From assembly GCA_021203705.1 (NCBI GenBank), contig JAJQAR010000033.1, positions 1-5,208 of the forward strand: a stretch of 5,208 bases of DNA. Direction: 5' to 3'. Under the pieces are notes generated by a model, which was not told the origin of the DNA, did no database searches, and saw only the letters and a list, made by a program, of their open reading frames with translations. How positions within the stretch are numbered: position 1 is the stretch's first letter; every line of letters starts with the position of its first letter. The position numbers and the translations under genes are program-made. This stretch comes from Prevotella sp. (GTDB taxonomy: Bacteria; Bacteroidota; Bacteroidia; Bacteroidales; Bacteroidaceae). This document shows positions 1 to 5,208 of this stretch, piece by piece.

Positions 1-1400
1 ATCTCCAAGAATCGTTTGGCCTTCGACAAATTTGCCTTGAATATCGGATTTGGATTGACGTAATAACATGCAAGCCGGTATGCTGCCTGGGCGTTTAAAC
101 TTGAATATGTAGTGTCATTCAGTTCCAGCATCTTCAAGAATAACGACACTGCTTCATTACTGTATCTGTCTAACTTCGGAAGATTTACTCCTCCTTTCTC
201 ATTATTCTCAATCACTTCTATCCCTAACAGCCTCTTTCTCTTCAATGACACAGGGTCGTTATACCATCCATAAGTGAATGCCATCTGGTAAATTGCGGGT
301 ACGTAATTGAGATTGCTGAGACTATCCATCAATAACGCTCCTCGTTTCACCTCATCAGCCTTATCGCTATTGAGATTCAATAACGCTATCTCATATAATT
401 GCTCACTCGCTATTTCTTCTTTATGTGACTTTGGCAGAAATAGCATTATGCAAGCCACACATACTGCTGCAATTATCCCGATTGCCCAATATAATAATTT
501 CTTCTGCCTTATAGGATATTGTCTCGCAAGGGCTGCTTCTCGCAACTGACTCGCCGTAGGTCTGTTACCTATATCCTTTGACAGACAGGCGTATATCAGA
601 CGCTTTATATCTGCCGGCACGTTCTCCATTGCTGGCATCGGCATGTCGCCTTCCAACTGCTTCTTTCCACCTTCTTCCCCAAACGGCACCTTGCCCGTCA
701 ATATCTCACATAATGTGGCTCCAAACGCCCAAATGTCGCTTTGTGACATCGGTTCTACGTTATCCTGAAATCTCTCCGGCGCCATATATGCCATCGTCCC
801 ACTATTCTCCTCATCGTAGTAGTAACCATGCATGCCTCCTGATTTTGAACTTATACCAAAATCGGTTATAGCATAATTCTTGCTGTTGTCTATCAACACG
901 TTGGCTGGCTTTATGTCTTGATGGATTATAGGAGGCTCATTGGTATGAAGCCTGTTCAACCCTGACGACACGTCTAATATGAATTTCCATATATCTTCTT
1001 TTGACGGATTCTTTCCGATAAGTTGCTCCGATGACCCATACTTACAATATGGCAGCACTAAATAAGGTGTCCCCTCAAATACTGAGAAACTTGTCGGCTG
1101 CAACAGATTCTCATGGTGACACTCATATACTATCTTAAACTCATCTCGAAATCGCTGCTCGCCTTCAACATCAAGGGCGTTCTTCGGACGGTATATCTTG
1201 ATCGCTACAAGCATTCCCGATGCATCACTCCCTTTCCCTGCGATTGTGTCCTCCTCCAAATCCAATGGAACATCTATCGTGTTGATGTCTATTGCCAACC
1301 ACACATCGGCTGTGCCGCCTTCCGTGCTGAGGGCTCGCAGCAACTTATAATGGCCATCAAACAGCCTGTTCGTCTTTAGAAATTCATTTATATCCAACAT
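1..1400 (-). CDS. Transmembrane Ser/Thr protein kinase (Hanks type) with Sel1/TPR-like C-terminal region, 3'-partial
   Basis: The frame is open from the ATG at 1400 to the window edge (466 codons, no stop), so the C-terminus is missing. An in-frame TAA lies 9 nt upstream of the ATG and fixes the start. Residues ~18-290 form a protein kinase domain. It has a degenerate glycine loop (SxxGGxADV, 25-33), VAIK with Lys68, a likely helix-C Glu87, HQDIKPAN with catalytic Asp162, Lys164 and Asn167, DFG at 180-182, APE at 207-209, Asp222 in SDIWAFG and Arg280. These suggest active ATP-dependent Ser/Thr phosphorylation. The usual Arg before the catalytic Asp is Gln161, so this is a non-RD kinase. Between Val33 and Lys68 there is an acidic insertion making that spacing about twice the usual length. 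Residues ~302-322 are one hydrophobic membrane segment preceded by RQKK, implying a cytoplasmic kinase. Residues ~330-466 look like Sel1/TPR helical repeats (for example YVPAIYQMAFTYG and AQAAYRLACYY) and would be periplasmic. It is the third gene of the apparent operon. The family call is firm; the substrate is unknown. Confidence 0.93.
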   Translation of the reverse strand, partial: MLDINEFLKTNRLFDGHYKLLRALSTEGGTADVWLAIDINTIDVPLDLEEDTIAGKGSDASGMLVAIKIYRPKNALDVEGEQRFRDEFKIVYECHHENLLQPTSFSVFEGTPYLVLPYCKYGSSEQLIGKNPSKEDIWKFILDVSSGLNRLHTNEPPIIHQDIKPANVLIDNSKNYAITDFGISSKSGGMHGYYYDEENSGTMAYMAPERFQDNVEPMSQSDIWAFGATLCEILTGKVPFGEEGGKKQLEGDMPMPAMENVPADIKRLIYACLSKDIGNRPTASQLREAALARQYPIRQKKLLYWAIGIIAAVCVACIMLFLPKSHKEEIASEQLYEIALLNLNSDKADEVKRGALLMDSLSNLNYVPAIYQMAFTYGWYNDPVSLKRKRLLGIEVIENNEKGGVNLPKLDRYSNEAVSLFLKMLELNDTTYSSLNAQAAYRLACYYVNPNPIFKANLSKAKRFLE

Positions 1401-1414
1401 ATCTTTTTAGTCAA

Positions 1415-1449
1415 ATTGATACCTTGTTAATTAATAACAAGGTATCAAT
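1415..1449. repeat. Perfect 15-bp inverted repeat (hairpin) upstream of the kinase gene
   Basis: The arms at 1415-1429 and 1435-1449 are exact reverse complements around a 5-nt ATTAA centre. It lies in the 60-bp gap between the lipoprotein stop (1461-1463) and the kinase ATG (1400). In the minus-strand mRNA the hairpin would end 14 nt before the kinase start, next to the ribosome-binding region. There is only a short T run after it on the minus strand (TTTGAC), so it is a poor intrinsic terminator for the lipoprotein gene. It could be an attenuator, an mRNA stability or translation-control element, or a two-fold protein-binding site. The palindrome is certain; its function is not. Confidence 0.85.
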
Positions 1450-1460
1450 ATCTTTATATT

Positions 1461-3290
1461 TTATGGCCTTTTTACTTCAATTCTTGGAATACCACCCTTT
1501 GTACTGCGCGATTTTACACCACGGCTCGCTTGCAAATCCACGTATGTTATACACCCGTTTATTCCATCAAATGTTATTCCCACATTTGATTCCGCTAATG
1601 TCGCCGCATTGGTATATGCATAATAATTGGTACTTGGATCGCTTCCTGATTCGTAATAGTAATACTTAGTTCCGAGATAGTCCTTTGCTTCATTCCAATC
1701 ACAACTCGTCTTCAAAAATGCACTCGCCGCATACGTCTCTCCTGATGTATTCAGCGTAAATGCAACAAAATCTATGTAATCGTTGTCCTGCAAGAAATAT
1801 ATGTAATTTCCGTATTCCATAAATGGCTCTCCGTAGGTCGCCTTTAATTCCGATGCTGACTTGCCAAGGTCTTGCGTGTAATCGGGCCACAAATCTGTTG
1901 TCCTGGCTTGTAAATCCACGTATGTGATATAGCCTTTTATAGCATCATAGGTTATTCCTACATTTGACTCTTCTAATGTCGCTGCATTGATAAAGGCATA
2001 AGAATACTCACTTGGATTACTACCTGATTCATAATAGAAATACTTAGTATCGAGGAAATTAAACGCCTCAGCCATATTAATATTTGATTCCATAAATGCG
2101 CTCACAGCATACGCCTCTCCTGATGAATTCATCGTAAATACGACAAAATCTATGTAGTCATTGTCTTGCATGAAATATAATTTACCTCCTTCATTGTAAA
2201 ATGGCTCTCCGTAGCTCGCCTTTAATTCTGAAGCTGTCTTTCCAAGATCTTGAGTGTAATCAGACCATAAATCTGACATGATTTCATACTGAATCTTGTT
2301 TTGTGAAGGTGAATATAACACCGTCATTGTAACATCTGGTTGCGATATGTCCATATATTCATAAGTACCATCGCTTGACGTATTTTTATAAATATATTTC
2401 GATGACAGGAACTCATGGATGTCTTTCTCCCTTTGAGCTTCATCTGTTATTACTGTTGTGTTTACTTCCACTTGCACTAACTCTACATTTTTATTATCGT
2501 CCAGCCAGATATCTACCATATATGCATAATCGTTTCCTCTAATCGGATAACATACCCTATCCGTCAAGACAGGATTGAATGTACAGTAATTCGTCCATGT
2601 ATTCTTCACTGTCGTCTCATTCATATTAAGCGCACTTGAATAGTCGGGTATGAGATTATCGCTATCTGTAACCGTTACCTCTACAACAGCAGTACCAAGG
2701 TCTGTAACTATCTTAATATATGTCACACCTGCCTTTAATGCACCTATTTCTCCCGTTGACGAATTCACCTTGGCTATTCCCGTATCATTCGAACTATAGG
2801 ATGAGATACTTGCATCAGGTATTAATTCCGCATAATTCGGCGTTACACTCTCCCCTATGTTTATCTTATATTCGCCTACTAATTTATTATATATGTATTC
2901 ACCTTCGTATGCACCATCGTCACTATAATATAATGCTGTGTATGCGTATTCTTCTATGGATTCAATCACCACATCTTCATAGATTGTTCCTCCCGTAACA
3001 CTCGCATACGTAAAAGTAAACTTTTTGTCTCCCGTTGTATAATAGTAATTCCCATCCGCGTTGTCAACACGAAAATATGGATTTAACTCCATACACGAAT
3101 AAGTGAGTTTCATGTTGCTCATGAACTTTTGCTTTTCCCAAATACCGGAACTGGGGTTATCGTAAACCCATTCTCCGATTATCAGTTTTGACGCTCCTGT
3201 TTCAGTGGTGTTGTCACTACTCTTTACATCATCGTTGCTGCATGAGATTAGGAAAAGCAGCAAGAAAAGATAAATGATTTTTGTTTTCAT
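1461..3290 (-). CDS. Outer-membrane lipoprotein with lipocalin-like, Big-2-like and three tandem alpha+beta repeats
   Basis: This is a complete 609-residue protein. It starts with a type II signal peptide: MKTK, a hydrophobic core, then the lipobox LISC with Cys17 as the lipidated residue. The following Ser-Asn-Asp-Asp resembles the Bacteroidota lipoprotein export signal, so surface exposure is plausible. Residues ~33-135 have a GEWVYD motif and beta-rich sequence like small lipocalin-like domains of Bacteroidales lipoproteins (weak call). Residues ~137-210 match a bacterial Ig-like (Big-2) pattern: NDTGIAKVNSSTGEIGALKAG, with VEVTVTD closing it. Residues 212-339, 340-465 and 466-589 are three related repeats, the last two about two-thirds identical by hand. 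The final ~20 residues are strongly basic. There is no enzyme motif, so a binding or scaffold role is inferred. The start is the first ATG, 20 bp after the upstream stop, with an A/T-rich leader and no Shine-Dalgarno. It is the middle gene of the likely operon. I do not recognise a named family for the whole protein. Confidence 0.93.
   Translation of the reverse strand: MKTKIIYLFLLLFLISCSNDDVKSSDNTTETGASKLIIGEWVYDNPSSGIWEKQKFMSNMKLTYSCMELNPYFRVDNADGNYYYTTGDKKFTFTYASVTGGTIYEDVVIESIEEYAYTALYYSDDGAYEGEYIYNKLVGEYKINIGESVTPNYAELIPDASISSYSSNDTGIAKVNSSTGEIGALKAGVTYIKIVTDLGTAVVEVTVTDSDNLIPDYSSALNMNETTVKNTWTNYCTFNPVLTDRVCYPIRGNDYAYMVDIWLDDNKNVELVQVEVNTTVITDEAQREKDIHEFLSSKYIYKNTSSDGTYEYMDISQPDVTMTVLYSPSQNKIQYEIMSDLWSDYTQDLGKTASELKASYGEPFYNEGGKLYFMQDNDYIDFVVFTMNSSGEAYAVSAFMESNINMAEAFNFLDTKYFYYESGSNPSEYSYAFINAATLEESNVGITYDAIKGYITYVDLQARTTDLWPDYTQDLGKSASELKATYGEPFMEYGNYIYFLQDNDYIDFVAFTLNTSGETYAASAFLKTSCDWNEAKDYLGTKYYYYESGSDPSTNYYAYTNAATLAESNVGITFDGINGCITYVDLQASRGVKSRSTKGGIPRIEVKRP
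1524..1895 (-). repeat. Intragenic tandem repeat, copy 3 (lipoprotein residues 466-589)
   Basis: This copy opens with DLWPDYTQDLGK and closes with ITYVDLQAS. It aligns with copy 2 without any gap at a 126-residue (378-bp) offset; I count 84 of 126 identical residues. Conserved blocks are DYTQDLGK, ASELKA, YGEPF, QDNDYIDFV, YYESGS, NAATL, ESNVGIT and ITYVDLQA. Short exact DNA matches also survive, for example 1534-1547 with 1912-1925. Confidence 0.92.
1896..2273 (-). repeat. Intragenic tandem repeat, copy 2 (lipoprotein residues 340-465)
   Basis: This copy opens with DLWSDYTQDLGK and closes with ITYVDLQART, immediately followed by copy 3. It reads as two successive halves, each a helix followed by several beta strands: ASELKASYGEPF then strands, and NMAEAFNFLDTKY then strands. 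That arrangement suggests a domain made of two alpha+beta halves. Confidence 0.92.
2274..2657 (-). repeat. Diverged first copy of the intragenic repeat (lipoprotein residues 212-339)
   Basis: This is a distant copy of similar length (~128 residues). Equivalent landmarks are LIPDYSSAL for the opening, GNDYAYMVDIWLDDN for the QDNDYIDFV strand pair, EKDIHEFLSSKYIYKN for the second helix plus KYYYYES, and DVTMTVLYSPSQNKIQYEIM for the closing strands. Identity to copies 2 and 3 is low, so the call rests on order and spacing of elements. It appears older than the copy 2/copy 3 duplication. Confidence 0.6.
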
Positions 3291-3310
3291 GTTTCTAAAT
3301 TTTTATTTTA

Positions 3311-5208
3311 TTAATATCTGAATGTATATCCTATTTTTATCTGTAAATAATTGTTGTGCTGTCTGTATCCCTGCATAGTCGTATAGGCATTGCTCCCGAA
3401 TATCATCCAACGGTCGCCCTCCCAATATTTTTTGTTCGCCATATTGCTGAACATCAAATCATATTCTACACCTAAACTGACACCCGCATATTCATAAGCC
3501 ACACCGAATCTTGCCCCGAAATTCAGCCGCTTATACGGTGAACAGTCAAGATCTTTATCATACTTTGTAAACACATCATCGTTGCCCACTACATTGGCCT
3601 CCGAATACTCCACTTTTGTTCCATATAGATTCATCTCTCCCTTGCCTACAAAATGCGGATTACCGTAATATTGTATAAATGCGTTCGTGGATGTCGAATA
3701 TTCATTTATGTCATGTCCTTCATATTCTCCACTTATCTTCATCTTCGCACTTATGCCATAGCTTATCACCGGACCTACATTGATTTGTAGATGACTGATT
3801 TTCGTAACTGGTATTCTATATGAGGCAAGAATCGGAAGGGTCAGATTACTGAATGTATAGTCTTCCTTGTATTTATTATATACTTCTCCCTTTGTATAAT
3901 ATCCCAATGTTGTTATCAGTACTTTCCTGTCGTATGTCTGCTCGAAATCGTTCTTGTATTTATAATAAAGATATTCCAAACCTGTCTTCAGATAGAAATT
4001 CTTGTATAGCCTGATATCTGCATACACGCCTACTGTAAAACCGCCAGAGGATGAATAAGACGCATTCTCTTTCTCATTTCCCAAGGCGTAGTTCACTAAA
4101 CTTCCATTATAATTCCCACCTGAGGAACTGCTTATCGTTGGATATATATATCCCGCTGAAACACTTAATGATACCTTCCTGCCGCCTATGCCGATATTGG
4201 GTATTATGGCTACAAATGGCTTCGCTTCCTGTGTCACGTTTATTCCCAATGTCTGCTGACCGGTAGTAACGTTCACGCTTGCCTCTCTGTTTAAGTTTAT
4301 TGGCTCATTGGGCGTACAATGTATCTTTAGTAGGTTGTCAGCTACTTTCGTTACCTGACACCAGTGTGGGAAATCTCCAAAGCCCCACTCCTGTGCTGTA
4401 AGGATAGTTATGTATTCATCTCCTCCTTCCGGACCAAAATGCAGATCGTTCTTCGAAAATGCTAAATGATCCAGTCCTGCACTCTGATACAGGTTTATTA
4501 TCACGGTTTTTGTAGAACTTTCCACCTTTATCTCTGCCGTGCGCTCCGCACTGTTGTCGTTTGCCAATGCTGTCAACCTGATCACTCCGTCTCCCTTACT
4601 TGACACTACCCAATCTGGCACGTCCTTTACCTCCCAATATGTATTTGAATGGATTTCTATGGTATTCGTCTCCCCTGTATATGGGAATGTCATGTTCTCA
4701 ACGGATGGTATAAGCATTTCCGGTGCACCCTCATTCTTCACAACCACTGTCTGGCTCTTGTTTCCCATCCTTACCGTCACTTCACATTCACGGTCGGCGC
4801 TTCCATCGTTCGCCTCACTGATGACATAGATTTTCCCCTTTTCCTTTTTTATCTTGCACCATTCACTTCCTGCATCTGATAGGGTTGCTGTCCATGTTCC
4901 GCTTCCATCCACGGTTATCACGTCCTGACCTCCCTGATATGGTATTATTACCTCATTGTCTGAAAGCGAGAATGGCTTTACTGTATCTGGCTTCCTTAGC
5001 ACACGGTCTATCCATTCCAACCTTTTCTTACTGTCCGGTACATACAGATTGTCTCCGCAATACACTACTTGCTGGAATTTTGCTTTCGCTTTCTCTAACT
5101 TTCCCTGATCAACAAGGGCATTTCCTTCTTGGTACAATGTCTTGCAACTCTGGGCTAACATATCTACCGTAATCCCAAAACTGAACATCGCCAATAGGAG
5201 GATTGTTC
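3311..5208 (-). CDS. BACON-domain (x3) outer-membrane beta-barrel protein with TPR-like N-terminus, 5'-partial
   Basis: The frame is open through the right edge, so the true start is outside the window. The TTG at 5194 is not convincing as a start, because the codons upstream (TILLL) extend the hydrophobic core of a signal peptide that ends near MLAQ. Numbering from 5194, residues ~17-68 form a TPR-like helical hairpin (LYQEGNALVDQGKLEKAKAKF). BACON domains follow at ~74-155, ~161-237 and ~243-323, with the typical W...W pairs, ANDGSADRE/ANDNSAERT turns and closing QSAG/TQEA strands. Residues ~325-627 are an outer-membrane beta-barrel of the small Bacteroidota type: alternating aromatic/hydrophobic strands, Ser/Gly/Asn-rich loops (~355-385), and the final IGYTFRY with a terminal aromatic, the usual BAM recognition signal. 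BACON domains are known as beta-sandwiches often tied to carbohydrate binding, but no ligand is shown here. The stop (3311-3313) is 20 bp from the lipoprotein ATG, implying co-transcription. Confidence 0.92.
   Translation of the reverse strand, partial: TILLLAMFSFGITVDMLAQSCKTLYQEGNALVDQGKLEKAKAKFQQVVYCGDNLYVPDSKKRLEWIDRVLRKPDTVKPFSLSDNEVIIPYQGGQDVITVDGSGTWTATLSDAGSEWCKIKKEKGKIYVISEANDGSADRECEVTVRMGNKSQTVVVKNEGAPEMLIPSVENMTFPYTGETNTIEIHSNTYWEVKDVPDWVVSSKGDGVIRLTALANDNSAERTAEIKVESSTKTVIINLYQSAGLDHLAFSKNDLHFGPEGGDEYITILTAQEWGFGDFPHWCQVTKVADNLLKIHCTPNEPINLNREASVNVTTGQQTLGINVTQEAKPFVAIIPNIGIGGRKVSLSVSAGYIYPTISSSSGGNYNGSLVNYALGNEKENASYSSSGGFTVGVYADIRLYKNFYLKTGLEYLYYKYKNDFEQTYDRKVLITTLGYYTKGEVYNKYKEDYTFSNLTLPILASYRIPVTKISHLQINVGPVISYGISAKMKISGEYEGHDINEYSTSTNAFIQYYGNPHFVGKGEMNLYGTKVEYSEANVVGNDDVFTKYDKDLDCSPYKRLNFGARFGVAYEYAGVSLGVEYDLMFSNMANKKYWEGDRWMIFGSNAYTTMQGYRQHNNYLQIKIGYTFRY
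4226..4975 (-). repeat. Three consecutive BACON domain modules within the outer-membrane protein gene
   Basis: The modules lie at about 4730-4975, 4484-4714 and 4226-4468. Each runs from a short strand (EVIIPYQGG, MTFPYTGE, LHFGPEGGD) through one or two Trp residues near a turn, then a polar stretch before the last two strands. Copies 1 and 2 share the AND-x-SA-x-R turn; copy 3 has TPNEPINLNRE in its place. They are diverged at the DNA level, so this is old domain repetition and not a recent duplication. Confidence 0.85.

Noticed and set aside
307..1379. Plus-strand ORFs at 307-549, 578-871 and 1113-1379
   Set aside because: They lie antisense to the kinase gene, whose catalytic motifs are clear on the minus strand. 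Their translations show no domain, signal or start context.
1415..1449. Palindrome as a strong intrinsic terminator
   Set aside because: The minus strand has no real T tract after the stem. The plus strand is more T-rich there, but no supported plus-strand gene precedes it.
1401..1460. Separate Bacteroides-type promoter for the kinase
   Set aside because: No exact TAnnTTTG -7 box with a spaced TTG -33 element was found on the minus strand. The closest string (TATCAATTTG) has the wrong spacing and overlaps the hairpin arm.
1524..2273. CRISPR array or mobile-element duplication
   Set aside because: The repetition is a 378-bp in-frame protein domain duplication with codon-level divergence, and there are no short repeats with spacers, transposase or target-site duplications.
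1424..2998. Plus-strand ORFs at 1424-1669 and 2720-2998 and a minus-strand ORF at 1699-1890
   Set aside because: All overlap the lipoprotein gene in other frames. Their composition is what a shadow of a Tyr/Asp/Ser-rich gene would give, with no recognisable family.
5144..5155. Lipobox reading of LAQSC in the BACON/barrel protein
   Set aside because: The residues before Cys (Ala-Gln-Ser) do not fit a lipobox, and a protein ending in a beta-barrel is not expected to be lipidated. Cleavage by signal peptidase I near MLAQ is more likely.
4051..5172. Plus-strand ORFs at 4051-4266, 4539-4829, 4649-4879 and 4885-5172
   Set aside because: They are antisense shadows of the BACON/barrel gene and show no plausible protein features.
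5192..5194. TTG at 5194 as the start of the BACON/barrel protein
   Set aside because: The frame stays open upstream and encodes more of a hydrophobic signal-peptide core. Starting at the TTG would remove the basic N-terminus, so the true start is outside the window.

Overview
The window looks like part of a Bacteroidales (Bacteroides/Prevotella-type) chromosome. The evidence is three consecutive BACON domains fused to an outer-membrane beta-barrel, a lipoprotein signal followed by the Ser-Asn-Asp-Asp stretch typical of Bacteroidota surface lipoproteins, a eukaryotic-like Ser/Thr kinase with a C-terminal helical-repeat region, and A/T-rich gene starts with no clear Shine-Dalgarno. I could not run a search, so the genus is not resolved.

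All coding sequence is on the minus strand, and three genes fill almost the whole window. In transcription order they are: (1) 5208 to 3311, a TPR-like/BACON x3/beta-barrel outer-membrane protein whose true start lies beyond the right edge; (2) 3290 to 1461, a complete 609-residue lipoprotein with a lipocalin-like N-terminus, a Big-2-like Ig domain, and three tandem ~126-residue alpha+beta repeats; (3) 1400 to 1, a membrane-anchored Ser/Thr protein kinase with an extracytoplasmic Sel1/TPR-like region that runs off the left edge. The kinase has no in-window stop codon, so a search for closed ORFs would miss it, but its reading frame is open and its catalytic motifs are nearly complete. The gaps are 20 and 60 bp, so an operon is likely. 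The 60-bp gap contains a perfect 15-bp inverted repeat just upstream of the kinase start.

Working model (inference): an outer-membrane barrel with periplasmic BACON/helical domains, an outer-membrane (possibly surface-exposed) lipoprotein and a transmembrane kinase form an envelope-spanning unit that relays an outer-surface or periplasmic state to cytoplasmic Ser/Thr phosphorylation. Nothing in the window identifies the signal or the kinase substrate. No RNA genes, CRISPR arrays, insertion sequences or convincing promoters were seen.
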